Below, one piece after another: positions 1 through 7,830 of a DNA stretch of 64,000 nt (position 1 is the first letter of the stretch; each line of letters starts with the position of its first letter). The DNA is from Oscillospiraceae bacterium (GTDB taxonomy: Bacteria > Bacillota > Clostridia > Oscillospirales > Ruminococcaceae), in assembly GCA_017828975.1 (NCBI GenBank), contig JAGAJN010000022.1, positions 53,554 through 117,553 of the forward strand, given 5' to 3'. The notes beneath the pieces were generated by a model. That model was not told the DNA's origin, made no database searches, and saw only the letters and a program-made list of their open reading frames with translations. Both the position numbers and the translations under genes were made by a program.

Positions 1-59
1 CCCGAATTGATGAAAAGAATGTTGAAAATGCTAAAATCATAAAAAATTTCAAAAAAGGC

Positions 60-88
60 TTGAATTTATCCGCAAGATAGGTTAATAT
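60..88 (+). promoter_or_regulatory. Promoter of the mazG-hup cluster
   Basis: TTGAAT at 60-65, a 17-base spacer and TAATAT at 83-88 form a good sigma-A type promoter. It lies 36 bases before the mazG start and is followed by the GGAAGGAG ribosome site. Confidence 0.65.
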
Positions 89-123
89 AAATAAGTAGCC
101 TTTAAACGGAAGGAGCTATCCCG

Positions 124-912
124 GTGGATTTTAAATTCAAGGATAAATACGAAATGGGCGACCTGCTGGAGATAATGAAAATTCTCCGCTCGGAAAACGG
201 CTGCCCCTGGGACAGGGAGCAGGACCACAAGTCCATTCGCAAGGACTTTATCGAGGAAGTTTATGAAGCTATCGAGGCTATCGACAGCGGCGATTCCGAG
301 CTTCTCAAGGAGGAGCTGGGCGACGTGCTGCTTCAGGTGGTGTTCCATTGCAGGATCGAGGAGGAGAAGGGCAGCTTTGACTTCGGCGATGCTGTTGACG
401 GTATCTGCAAAAAGCTGATAGTAAGGCATCCCCACGTTTTCGGAGATGTTACTGCGGAAACCAGCGAGCAGGTTCTGAAAAACTGGAATGACATCAAGCA
501 GAAAACCAAGGGTCAGGAAACCTATGCGGAAACTCTCCGTTCGGTATCTCCTGCGCTGCCTGCGCTTATGCGGGCACAGAAGGTCGGTCAGCGGGCTGCA
601 AGGGCGGGCATGGATTTCCCGTCGGCAGAAGAGGCGCTTGTCCGTCTTGAAGAGGAAGCCGCAGAGCTCAGGGCTGCAATGGCTTCGGGAAATGCGGACG
701 ATATTTCCGACGAGCTGGGAGATCTGCTGTTTTCGGCTGTGAATGTTTCCAGACTTCTTAAAAATGACGCAGAGGAAGCCCTTACAAGGGGCATCGGTAA
801 GTTTATGGACAGATTTGAACGTACCGAAAATTTAATCAGGATGCAGGGGACAGATATGAAGACCCTTAGCATAGATGAGCTTGATGCCTATTGGGATCGG
901 GCTAAGAAATAA
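124..912 (+). CDS. mazG: MazG nucleoside triphosphate pyrophosphohydrolase
   Basis: A 262-residue two-domain MazG protein that hydrolyses NTPs or dNTPs to the monophosphate and pyrophosphate, as a house-cleaning enzyme. The first MazG domain (about residues 15-120) carries GCPWDREQ, the metal-binding EEVYEAIEAID and GDVLLQVVFH. The second (about 165-255) repeats the pattern with EEEAAEL and DELGDLLF, so both acidic sites look intact. The start is GTG at 124, 5 bases after a GGAAGGAG-type ribosome site. The order mazG, HU gene, rqcP is like the yabN-yabO region of Bacillus. Identification is firm; substrate preference cannot be read from the sequence. Confidence 0.95.
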   Translation: MDFKFKDKYEMGDLLEIMKILRSENGCPWDREQDHKSIRKDFIEEVYEAIEAIDSGDSELLKEELGDVLLQVVFHCRIEEEKGSFDFGDAVDGICKKLIVRHPHVFGDVTAETSEQVLKNWNDIKQKTKGQETYAETLRSVSPALPALMRAQKVGQRAARAGMDFPSAEEALVRLEEEAAELRAAMASGNADDISDELGDLLFSAVNVSRLLKNDAEEALTRGIGKFMDRFERTENLIRMQGTDMKTLSIDELDAYWDRAKK

Positions 913-935
913 CATTTTGTTGGAGGTAAAATATT

Positions 936-1214
936 ATGACAAAGGCAGATTTAATCAATGCAGTAGCTGAAAAGAGCGAGCTGACCAAGAAGGACGCTGA
1001 GAAGGCAGTAGCAGCTTTCACTTCCGCTGTTACCGACGCGCTCGTTAAGGGTGAGAAGGTTCAGATCGTTGGTTTCGGTACCTTCGAGGTAAGAGACAAG
1101 AAGGCTAAGATGACCATCAACCCCAGAACCAAGGAGAAGAAGGAAGTTCCCGCTAAGAAGGCTCCTGCTTTCAAGCCCGGCAAGGCTCTTAAGGAAGCTG
1201 TTGACGTTAAGTAA
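936..1214 (+). CDS. hup: HU family DNA-binding protein
   Basis: A 92-residue histone-like HU protein that bends and compacts DNA as a dimer. The family pattern is complete: N-terminal helices (TKADLINAVAEKS), the VQIVGFGTFEVR core, and the beta-arm with the conserved NPRT. The ribosome site TTGGAGG lies 6-7 bases before the ATG. The gene is 23 bases after mazG and is followed by a terminator-like hairpin. Its codon choice (GCT, AAG, GTT) is strongly biased, as expected of a highly expressed gene. Confidence 0.97.
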   Translation: MTKADLINAVAEKSELTKKDAEKAVAAFTSAVTDALVKGEKVQIVGFGTFEVRDKKAKMTINPRTKEKKEVPAKKAPAFKPGKALKEAVDVK

Positions 1215-1259
1215 TTTCCGCTCTTTGGAAGTTTTTGCTGTTAACTTTGAATACAGATA

Positions 1260-1291
1260 TCGGGGTGCAGGCAGCTGCGCCCTGATTTTTT
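1260..1291 (+). terminator. Terminator/attenuator between hup and rqcP
   Basis: A 10-pair stem (1260-1269 with 1276-1285, including two G-T pairs) is followed directly by a T run, and the rqcP ribosome site GGGAGG starts right after it. I see no strong promoter between hup and rqcP, so rqcP may be expressed by read-through. Confidence 0.7.
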
Positions 1292-1304
1292 GGGAGGTTT
1301 TTGA

Positions 1305-1547
1305 ATGAGACTTGACAAATATCTCAAGGTAACAAGGCTTATAAAGCGCAGGACCGTCGCAAATGAAGCGTGCGATGCCGAAAGGGTATTCGTCAACGGA
1401 AAGCCTGCCAGAGCGTCCTACGAGGTCAAGGTGGACGATATTATCGAGATAAATCTCGGTCAGCGTCCATTAAAGGTCAAGGTGCTTTCCGTCAGCGAAT
1501 ACGCAACTAAGGATAACGCTGCCGACAACTATATTGTCATTGACTGA
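1305..1547 (+). CDS. rqcP: RqcP-like S4-domain RNA-binding protein
   Basis: An 80-residue protein made almost wholly of an S4 RNA-binding domain (MRLDKYLK at the start, then VFVNGKPARASYEVKVDD). It fits RqcP (YabO) of Firmicutes, which works with RqcH on stalled 50S subunits to add C-terminal alanine tails to nascent chains. Its place just after mazG and hup is the usual location for the yabO gene, which supports RqcP over other S4 proteins such as RlbA. The ribosome site GGGAGG is 9 bases from the ATG. Confidence 0.85.
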   Translation: MRLDKYLKVTRLIKRRTVANEACDAERVFVNGKPARASYEVKVDDIIEINLGQRPLKVKVLSVSEYATKDNAADNYIVID

Positions 1548-1558
1548 GGGAGAGCATT

Positions 1559-1726
1559 ATGGGTCCTTTTGAGTATGTTGTCGAGAGGATAAACGGCGAT
1601 TATGCCGAGCTGCGCAGGACTGACGGGGACGGAGAAATTGTCACTGTGGCAATGGCTCTCCTTCCGCCGGAAACCGATGAGGGCATCAGACTTCGGTTTG
1701 AAAATTTTTCTTACGAGGTCCTGTGA
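1559..1726 (+). CDS. DUF3006-like small protein
   Basis: A short gene of 55 residues starting 11 bases after rqcP, with GAGGGAGAG as ribosome site overlapping the rqcP stop. The protein begins MGPFEYVVERINGDYAEL and continues with a short hydrophobic stretch ending in LLPPETDEGIRLRFENFSYEV. That layout, a small beta-rich protein opening with 'V(D/E)R(I/F)xGDYAxL', is like DUF3006 proteins of Clostridia, whose function is unknown. Close spacing suggests co-transcription with rqcP. Confidence 0.75.
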   Translation: MGPFEYVVERINGDYAELRRTDGDGEIVTVAMALLPPETDEGIRLRFENFSYEVL

Positions 1727-2011
1727 AAATTTTTGCAATCGGCAGAGTTAACAAAATGCCTGTCTGACAGAAAATTTTGTGAACGTTTACATTTTCAATC
1801 GTTTTCGTTAAGTTGATTTTTATGCAGGGTATAATTTTTGCACAAAAAGAAATGTTAAATGTAGTTTGGTTTATTAAATTTGACGTGGAAACAAAATGCA
1901 ATTTGTCCATCAATTTTCCATATAATGACAAAACCATCTGCCAATATGTGCAAAAACAGGTTTGATATTTGTGCAGAACGACTAATTTTTATAAATTAAT
2001 TTTAAAAAGCA

Positions 2012-2040
2012 TTGACATATCGGCTTGTTAGTTGTATATT
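2012..2040 (+). promoter_or_regulatory. Promoter of the LacI-type regulator gene
   Basis: TTGACA at 2012-2017, a 17-base spacer and TATATT at 2035-2040 form a near-consensus promoter. It lies in the 449-base gap 1727-2175, where the rest is AT-rich with several TGTGCA words (about 1945 and 1972) but no gene that I can support. Confidence 0.75.
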
Positions 2041-2048
2041 TATAGACA

Positions 2049-2062
2049 CGAAAACGTTTTAA
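2049..2062 (+). promoter_or_regulatory. LacI-family operator overlapping the start of transcription
   Basis: The perfect palindrome AAAACGTTTT at 2051-2060 has the central CG typical of LacI/GalR operators. It sits about 11 bases after the -10 box, where a bound repressor would block initiation. Autoregulation by the gene product at 2176 is the simplest reading. Confidence 0.6.
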
Positions 2063-2175
2063 ACTCTTTTGCGGGGCTAGGCTCCGCTGACAGAATTTAA
2101 GTTCATTATGCTATGCCCTACACCTTGAAGTATGAATATGCTTTTAGGGTATATTCGTGAAAGTGTGGTGTTCGT

Positions 2176-3186
2176 GTGATCTCAATCAAGGATATTGCAG
2201 GCGAGTGCGGTGTTTCGATCGCTACCGTCAGCAAGGCACTGAACAATCACAAGGACGTAAGCGAGGCTACAAAGCAGCTTGTAAGAGATACCGCAAAAAG
2301 GCTCGGCTACCTGCCCAATTCTCAGGCAAGGGCGCTGAAAACCAACAAGACATATAACATCGGCGTTCTGCTGGTGGAAAATGCCGACAGCGGTCTTGAG
2401 CACAGCTACTTTTCATCAGTCCTCAACAGCTTCAAAAGAGAAGCCGAGAAGCATGGCTATGACATAACATTTATCAGCAGCAATGTAGGTGAGCTTGATG
2501 TGACCTACTATGAGCACTGCCTTTACAGAAATGTTGACGGCGTGTTCATTGCCTGCGGCGATTTCTACTCGGATAACGTAAGATCCCTGTTGGACAGTCC
2601 GCTGCCTCTTGTTACGGTCGATTATATTTCGGACAAGAAGCCGTCGGTTGTGTCTGACAATGTTCAGGGAATGGGCGATCTGGTGAGATACGTCAGCGGC
2701 AAGGGTCATAAAAAGATCGCATACATCTACGGAGATGTTTCCGATGTTACCAAAGCCCGTATCAAGGGCTATAAGGAAGCACTGGAGCAGCTCGGGCTGA
2801 CATATCGGGACGAATACATGGTCCAGGGCAAATACCAGGATCCCGTAAAAACCGAAAGGGTGATGACGGAGCTTCTGAGGCTTCCCGATCCGCCGACCTG
2901 TATAATACTCCCCGATGATTTTTCGGCAGTGGGCGCCATGAATGCGCTGGAGGAAATGGGTATGTCGGTTCCCGATGATATTTCAATTGCAGGCTATGAC
3001 GGCATTCTGCTGTCAAGGGTTCTGCGTCCGAAGCTTACCACTATCAAGCAGGATACCGAACGCTTGGGCAGTGAAGCGGCAAAGCTTCTTATCTCCCTGA
3101 TGCGCAAGGAAATATCCTCTGATACGCCGCCCGTTATAATTCCGGGGTATCTTCTGGAGGGCGATTCCGTAAAGGAGCTTACATAA
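2176..3186 (+). CDS. LacI family transcriptional regulator
   Basis: A 336-residue sugar-responsive repressor. Residues 1-50 form the LacI helix-turn-helix and hinge (SIKDIAGECGVSIATVSKAL, then LGYLPNSQARAL). The remainder is the periplasmic-binding-protein-like sensor domain, with GVFIACGDFYSD and DDISIAGYDG. It precedes a sugar ABC transporter operon, and a LacI-type operator lies in its own promoter, so it probably controls itself and the transporter in response to a sugar that I cannot name. The start is GTG at 2176 with only a weak ribosome site, so the start is less certain than the family. Confidence 0.92.
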   Translation: MISIKDIAGECGVSIATVSKALNNHKDVSEATKQLVRDTAKRLGYLPNSQARALKTNKTYNIGVLLVENADSGLEHSYFSSVLNSFKREAEKHGYDITFISSNVGELDVTYYEHCLYRNVDGVFIACGDFYSDNVRSLLDSPLPLVTVDYISDKKPSVVSDNVQGMGDLVRYVSGKGHKKIAYIYGDVSDVTKARIKGYKEALEQLGLTYRDEYMVQGKYQDPVKTERVMTELLRLPDPPTCIILPDDFSAVGAMNALEEMGMSVPDDISIAGYDGILLSRVLRPKLTTIKQDTERLGSEAAKLLISLMRKEISSDTPPVIIPGYLLEGDSVKELT

Positions 3187-3210
3187 GGCTTCGGAAATTT
3201 AATTCACGCT

Positions 3211-3236
3211 AATATATTTCAACAATGAAATATATT
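3211..3236 (+). repeat. Perfect stem-loop before the binding-protein gene
   Basis: AATATATTTC (3211-3220) and GAAATATATT (3227-3236) pair perfectly around a 6-base loop, 8 bases before the AAGGAGG ribosome site of the next gene. It has no GC pairs beyond one per arm and no T tail, so it is more likely a 5' mRNA structure or an operator than a terminator. Confidence 0.55.
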
Positions 3237-3260
3237 ATATATTTAAGGAGGAAAAAACCA

Positions 3261-4676
3261 ATGAGAAATTTTAAGAAAACACTTGCACTTCTCTCTTCAC
3301 TCGCAATGGCAGGTACAATGTTCGCAGGCTGCGGCGGTGGCGGTGATACTACTGCTACAACAACAGCAGGCGGCGATTCTGCTGACACAACTGCTGCTGC
3401 AGGCGGCGATTCTGCTGAAACAACAGCTGCTGCTGAGGGCGGCGATTCCGCTGCTGCTGCAGACGAGGGTAAGGTATTCAACATCTACGCTTGGAACGAA
3501 GAGTTCAAGGGCTTCTTCGAGAAGTACTACACTGTTCCCGAGGGAATCACTGTAAACTGGATCATCAATCCTTCCGATGGCGGCGTATATCAGGAAAAGC
3601 TCGACGAGGCTCTCCTTGCTCAGGCTGATGCTGCTGCTGACGACAAGATCGATATGTTCCTCGCAGAGGCTGACTATATCAAGAAGTACACAGATACAGA
3701 TGCTACTCTCGACGTAACATCTATCGGTGTTCAGAAGGCTGACACAATGTATCAGTACACAGTAGACGCTGCTTCCGACGCTAACGGCGTTATGAAGGGT
3801 GTATCCTTCCAGTGCTGCCCTGCTGCTCTGATTTACAGACGTTCTATCGCTAAGGACGTTCTCGGCACAGATGATCCTGCTGCTGTACAGGATGCTCTCA
3901 GCGACTGGAGCAAGTTCGAGTCCGTAGCTGCAACAGCTAAGGAAAAGGGCTACTACATGACAGCTTCTTACGCTGAAACATATCGTACATGGTCCAACAA
4001 CGCTACTGAGGCTTGGGTTGACGCTAACAATAACCTCGTTGTTCCTCAGGCAATGAAGGATTACATCGCACAGGCTAAGAACTTCATGGATAAGGGCTAC
4101 ACACTGACAGCCGGCGTTTGGGATGATGAAAAGACTGCTCAGATGTTTGCTGACGGTAAGACAATGTGCTTCTTCGGTCCCGCTTGGTACTACAACTTCA
4201 GCATGGGCAACGCTCAGGATCCCGAAAAGGGCTGCAGCGGCGACTGGGCTATCGTTGAAGGTCCTCAGGCTTACTTCTGGGGCGGCACATGGCTCCTTGG
4301 TGCTACCGGCACTGACAACCCGACAATGCTTGCTGACATCATGAACACATTCACAGTTAACGAAGAAGTCTGCACAAACCTCGTTAAGAACGAGATGCAG
4401 TTCTCCAACAATACAAAGGTAAATGAAGCAGTTGCTGCTGATCCTGAGTACGGCAATGCATTCCTCGGCAACCAGAACGATACCGCTGTATTCTGTGAGC
4501 TTGCTAAGAACATCAAGTTCGAGAACAAGACTAAGTACGACCAGCTCCTCAACGAGAACATCACAACTGTATTCCTTGATTACTTCAAGGGCACAATCTC
4601 TGAGGAAGAGGCTTACGCTAACTTCTACAAGTTCGTTTCTGAGAAGTATCCTGCAGTTACAGTTCCCGCTCAGTAA
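3261..4676 (+). CDS. Carbohydrate ABC transporter substrate-binding lipoprotein
   Basis: A 471-residue extracellular solute-binding lipoprotein. The signal peptide (MRNFKKTLALLSSLAMAG) ends in the lipobox FAGC, so the mature protein begins at a lipidated Cys. A low-complexity Thr/Ala/Gly linker of about 45 residues follows, then the binding domain starting VFNIYAWNEEFKGFF. The ATG at 3261 is chosen because AAGGAGG lies 9 bases before it. Codon bias (GCT, CTC, AAG, TAC) points to very high expression. Two permease genes follow after a terminator-like hairpin, and the LacI regulator precedes. The sugar cannot be inferred. No ATPase gene is present, so a shared MsmK/MsiK-type ATPase elsewhere is expected. 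Confidence 0.93.
   Translation: MRNFKKTLALLSSLAMAGTMFAGCGGGGDTTATTTAGGDSADTTAAAGGDSAETTAAAEGGDSAAAADEGKVFNIYAWNEEFKGFFEKYYTVPEGITVNWIINPSDGGVYQEKLDEALLAQADAAADDKIDMFLAEADYIKKYTDTDATLDVTSIGVQKADTMYQYTVDAASDANGVMKGVSFQCCPAALIYRRSIAKDVLGTDDPAAVQDALSDWSKFESVAATAKEKGYYMTASYAETYRTWSNNATEAWVDANNNLVVPQAMKDYIAQAKNFMDKGYTLTAGVWDDEKTAQMFADGKTMCFFGPAWYYNFSMGNAQDPEKGCSGDWAIVEGPQAYFWGGTWLLGATGTDNPTMLADIMNTFTVNEEVCTNLVKNEMQFSNNTKVNEAVAADPEYGNAFLGNQNDTAVFCELAKNIKFENKTKYDQLLNENITTVFLDYFKGTISEEEAYANFYKFVSEKYPAVTVPAQ
3355..3460 (+). repeat. In-frame repeats coding the lipoprotein linker
   Basis: Three copies of GGCGGCGATTC (from 3369, 3402 and 3438) sit in units of 33-36 bases that encode GGDSA followed by Thr/Ala stretches. 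They form the flexible tether between the lipid anchor and the sugar-binding domain and could vary in number between strains. Confidence 0.75.
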
Positions 4677-4706
4677 TTCTTTCTAACGTAACTTAAAAGC
4701 ACTTGT

Positions 4707-4740
4707 GGGGCAAGGCAAATTCTTGTCTTGCCCCCTTATT
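4707..4740 (+). terminator. Partial terminator between binding protein and permeases
   Basis: GGGGCAAG (4707-4714) pairs with CTTGCCCC (4727-4734) and is followed by CTTATTTTA. Placed between the highly expressed binding-protein gene and the permease genes, it would reduce transcription of the latter. The remaining bases to 4941 hold only a weak promoter candidate (TTGAAA 4760, TGTACA 4783). Confidence 0.8.
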
Positions 4741-4941
4741 TTATCCATTTAAGCAAATTTTGAAACTTTTTTCACAAATAGTTGTACATTTTTGTGCAGT
4801 ATGCACGAATTATTGATGACAGCCGCATTGACGTGCAGCTGCAAAAATAAATATAAAGAAATGCAGAATTAATTGTGAGCGCAGTTTCAGATGTTTAGCG
4901 GTAATAATACCGGATATTTTTACGTATGAGGTGGTACGAAA

Positions 4942-5904
4942 ATGTCAAATAACAAGCGTAAATCTATCAGCTATGCAAAATGGGGTTACATATTCATCGC
5001 ACCTTTCTTTATTGTATTTATCTTCTGTTCGCTCATTCCGTTGGTTTCGACGTTCTATAACAGCTTCTTCGAGAATTACCGTGACGGTCTGACACAGGTA
5101 GGACCTAATTTTGTTGGCTTAGAAAACTACAAAAAGTTGTTCACACCGGATAACAGTGGTAATATACAGGTTATCGACTATACTGTGAACACAATGATCA
5201 TGTGGGTCATGGGTGCGATTCCTCAGCTTGTTGTAGCGCTCCTCTTAGCTATTTTCTTCACAGCAAACCGTCTTAACATCAAGGGACAGGCATTCTTCAA
5301 GACAGTTATCTACATGCCTAACCTTATCATGGCATCCGCTTTCTCGATGCTGTTCTTTACACTGTTCTCCAATGTCGGACCTATCAACCAGATCATTTCT
5401 TCAATGACAGGTGAAGTTTACGACTTCTTCGGAAAGACTGTATCGGTACGAAGCCTGGTCGCATTTGTAAACTTCCTGATGTGGTTCGGTAATACCACCA
5501 TCCTTCTGATGGCAGGTATTATGGGTATCGACCAGAGCCTGTTTGAGGCTGCTTCCATCGACGGTGCAACTTCTACTCAGGTACTCTTCAAGATCACTCT
5601 TCCTCTTCTGATGCCTATCATCGTATATGTTGCTATCACCGCTCTTATCGGTGGTCTGCAGATGTTCGATGTTCCCCAGATCCTTACTGCAGGACACGGT
5701 AACCCGAACCGAACTTCTATGACGCTTGTAATGTATCTGAACAACTACATCTCAACAAGTAAGAACTTCGGTATGGGCGGTGCTATCTCCGCAATTATGT
5801 TCGTTATCACCGGCGCACTGAGCTTCGTTGTTTACAAGTCACTTGTAACTGACGACAGCCCTAAGAAAAAGGTAAAGAAATCAAAGGGGGCTGAGTTATT
5901 ATGA
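4942..5904 (+). CDS. Sugar ABC transporter permease, MalF/UgpA type
   Basis: A 320-residue inner-membrane permease with six predicted helices, the first at about residues 15-35 (IFIAPFFIVFIFCSLIPLV). The cytoplasmic EAA loop, which contacts the ATPase, reads EAASIDGAT followed by FKITLPLLMP at about residues 200-225. The ribosome site GAGGTGG lies before ATG 4942. Its last bases overlap the next permease by ATGA, so the two are translationally coupled. The C-terminus is a short lysine-rich tail (DDSPKKKVKKSK). Confidence 0.93.
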   Translation: MSNNKRKSISYAKWGYIFIAPFFIVFIFCSLIPLVSTFYNSFFENYRDGLTQVGPNFVGLENYKKLFTPDNSGNIQVIDYTVNTMIMWVMGAIPQLVVALLLAIFFTANRLNIKGQAFFKTVIYMPNLIMASAFSMLFFTLFSNVGPINQIISSMTGEVYDFFGKTVSVRSLVAFVNFLMWFGNTTILLMAGIMGIDQSLFEAASIDGATSTQVLFKITLPLLMPIIVYVAITALIGGLQMFDVPQILTAGHGNPNRTSMTLVMYLNNYISTSKNFGMGGAISAIMFVITGALSFVVYKSLVTDDSPKKKVKKSKGAELL

Positions 5905-6779
5905 GTAATGCTACCGATATGCAGGGACAGAACGAGAGAATCAAGCTGACTGCTGCAAGAACAGGCGTATACATCTTTATGGTTCTCGTTGCGATCCTTT
6001 GTCTTTTCCCGTTCTATCTGCTGATAATCAATGCCTCCAGATCCAATGCTGAGTTGCAGGCAGGTTTTACAATGATCCCCAGCTCAAACTTTTTGACAAA
6101 CCTGAAAACCGCTTGGAATGATACTTCCCTTATCGCTATCCCTAAGGGACTGCTGAACAGCTTTGTGATCGCTGCATCCTGCTGTCTGCTGTGTACATAC
6201 TTCTCCGCTCTTACCGCTTACGGTATCCATGTTTACGACTTTAAGGGCAAGAAGATAGCGTTCAATTTCATCATGGTTGTAATGATGATCCCTACACAGG
6301 TATCCGCAGTTGGTTTCATTCAGCTGGTTTCCAAGGTTGGTCTTATGAACACATACTGGCCTCTGATCATTCCTTCCATCGCATCTCCCGCGGTATTCTT
6401 CTACATGAAGCAAAACATCGAGAGTACAATGCCCCTGGAGATCATCGAAGCTGCCCGTGTTGACGGTGCAAACGAGTTCTTCACCTTCAATGCTATCGCA
6501 CTTCCTATGCTGAAGCCCGCTCTGGCTGTTCAGATGATCTTCGCATTCGTTCAGTCTTGGAACAACTTCTTTACTCCTGCGCTGATCATCAGTAAGAAGG
6601 ATAAGTCAACTGTTCCTATTATGCTTGCACTTCTGCGAAGCGAAATGAACTCACGTAACGGAGACCTCGGTGAGATCTATATGTTCATCCTGCTCTCCAT
6701 CGTCCCTGTTGTTCTGGTTTATATCGCACTTTCCAAGTTCATCATCAAGGGTGTTACTATGGGTGGTGTAAAGGGTTAA
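5901..6779 (+). CDS. Sugar ABC transporter permease, MalG/UgpE type
   Basis: A 292-residue partner permease with six predicted helices. Its EAA loop reads EAARVDGAN followed by AIALPMLKP at about residues 188-210, and the C-terminal helix ends in the usual IKGVTMGGVKG. It overlaps the upstream permease by four bases (ATGA), with GGGGGCTGAG as ribosome site. It is the last gene of the operon; a strong terminator follows 22 bases later. Confidence 0.94.
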   Translation: MSNATDMQGQNERIKLTAARTGVYIFMVLVAILCLFPFYLLIINASRSNAELQAGFTMIPSSNFLTNLKTAWNDTSLIAIPKGLLNSFVIAASCCLLCTYFSALTAYGIHVYDFKGKKIAFNFIMVVMMIPTQVSAVGFIQLVSKVGLMNTYWPLIIPSIASPAVFFYMKQNIESTMPLEIIEAARVDGANEFFTFNAIALPMLKPALAVQMIFAFVQSWNNFFTPALIISKKDKSTVPIMLALLRSEMNSRNGDLGEIYMFILLSIVPVVLVYIALSKFIIKGVTMGGVKG

Positions 6780-6801
6780 TCCCCAATTTATACGCAATCT
6801 G

Positions 6802-6830
6802 CCGCTGTGGTTCGTCCGCAGCGGTTTTTT
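6802..6830 (+). terminator. Terminator of the sugar ABC operon
   Basis: CCGCTG (6802-6807) pairs with CAGCGG (6819-6824), extended by an inner GG/CC, and six T follow. Confidence 0.9.
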
Positions 6831-7113
6831 GTATATCCGGAAGTTTTTTCGGGATAATATTTATGGAGATTTACTTTGTGAAATGCACAGCCTTCTAATG
6901 CAGCCGCAGCCTTAGTGACCGCTGTGACCTATGTTCAGTCCCCCCGGCGATAGACAGTTACTCCGCCTTTGCCACCCTACTGACACTTTGCATATTACCG
7001 TTCTGACCACCCACCACTATTGTATCATCATAAGTTTCAAAAATATATCATAATCGAACGCAGTTGTATAACTATCCGACTTTTTACATAAAACGCTTGA
7101 AACAGGTGATATT
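6831..7113. other. Gene-free stretch before the TauE/SafE-type genes
   Basis: The 334-base gap 6780-7113 holds the operon terminator, then sequence in which I see no gene. A weak promoter candidate for the next genes (TTGTAT at about 7063, CATAAA 17 bases later) and the AGGTGA ribosome site lie at its right end. Confidence 0.4.
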
Positions 7114-7479
7114 ATGTCAGATAGAAAAAGGTCCAAGACAAAGCTTGTGCTGACAGGCAGCGCAGTCGGATTTCTGAACGGACTGTTCGGTTCGGGCGGG
7201 GGAATAGTCGCTGTCCCGCTGCTGCGTTCCTGCGGGACAGACCAAAAGTCCGCCCACGCATGTTCGCTGGCAGTCACCCTGCCATTGTCCGCATTGTCGG
7301 CATTGCTTTATCTCGGAACAAGTGAACTGCCTTGGCAGGACGCACTCCGCCTGATACCCGCAGGTATTCCCGGAGCGCTTATCGGAGGTGTTTTGCTGAA
7401 AAAAATCCCGAATAAACCGCTGAAACGGCTATTCGGGATAATGATGATAATCGCAGGTGGGAGGCTTATTTTCCGATGA
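7114..7479 (+). CDS. Half-size TSUP (TauE/SafE) transporter, first half
   Basis: A 121-residue membrane protein with about four helices and the TSUP signature GFLNGLFGSGGGIVAVPLL near the N-terminus, plus the repeat-typical PAGIPGALIGGVLLKKIP. Members usually have about 250 residues made of two such halves and export sulfite, sulfoacetate or other organic anions. This gene codes one half only. The other half follows in a separate gene overlapping by four bases, so a heterodimer is likely. Substrate unknown. Confidence 0.85.
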   Translation: MSDRKRSKTKLVLTGSAVGFLNGLFGSGGGIVAVPLLRSCGTDQKSAHACSLAVTLPLSALSALLYLGTSELPWQDALRLIPAGIPGALIGGVLLKKIPNKPLKRLFGIMMIIAGGRLIFR

Positions 7480-7829
7480 TATACATTGCGGCTTTCTTCT
7501 CTGCAATGCTTGCAGCAATGGGCGTCGGCGGCGGTATGCTGCTGATAATGTGGCTGACAATTTTTGGGGGATTTTCCCAGCTCGAAGCCCAGGGGATAAA
7601 TCTGCTCTGCTTTCTGCCAATCGCCGCCATTGCAGTTGTTATCCACAGCAAAAACAAGCTGATCAATTGGAAAAAGCTGTTTCCCGTAATCCTTTCGGGA
7701 TTGGCAGCGGCGGCAGTCGGCTTTGCGGCAGCGCAGGTTGTCGGCTCGGAAATGCTGTCAAAGCTGTTTGGCGGGTTTATTATGATTGCCGGATTTAAAG
7801 AATTGTTTGGGAAATCGGATAGTAAGTAG
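7476..7829 (+). CDS. Half-size TSUP (TauE/SafE) transporter, second half
   Basis: A 117-residue membrane protein with the second copy of the TSUP signature (MLAAMGVGGGMLLIMWL) and about four helices. Its ATG overlaps the stop of the previous gene (ATGA), which makes stoichiometric synthesis of the two halves likely. It is not a frameshifted single gene: both halves have clean ends and the second has its own start codon. It converges on the acetyltransferase gene with one base between the stop codons. Confidence 0.85.
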   Translation: MIYIAAFFSAMLAAMGVGGGMLLIMWLTIFGGFSQLEAQGINLLCFLPIAAIAVVIHSKNKLINWKKLFPVILSGLAAAAVGFAAAQVVGSEMLSKLFGGFIMIAGFKELFGKSDSK

Positions 7830-7830
7830 C

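Noticed and set aside
1-80. Possible 3' end of an upstream gene
   Set aside because: Two frames end in the first 80 bases and neither has a recognisable C-terminus; the promoter at 60 overlaps one of them.
4760-4788. Internal promoter before the permease genes (TTGAAA, TGTACA)
   Set aside because: The -10 box is poor; read-through of the hairpin at 4707 explains expression.
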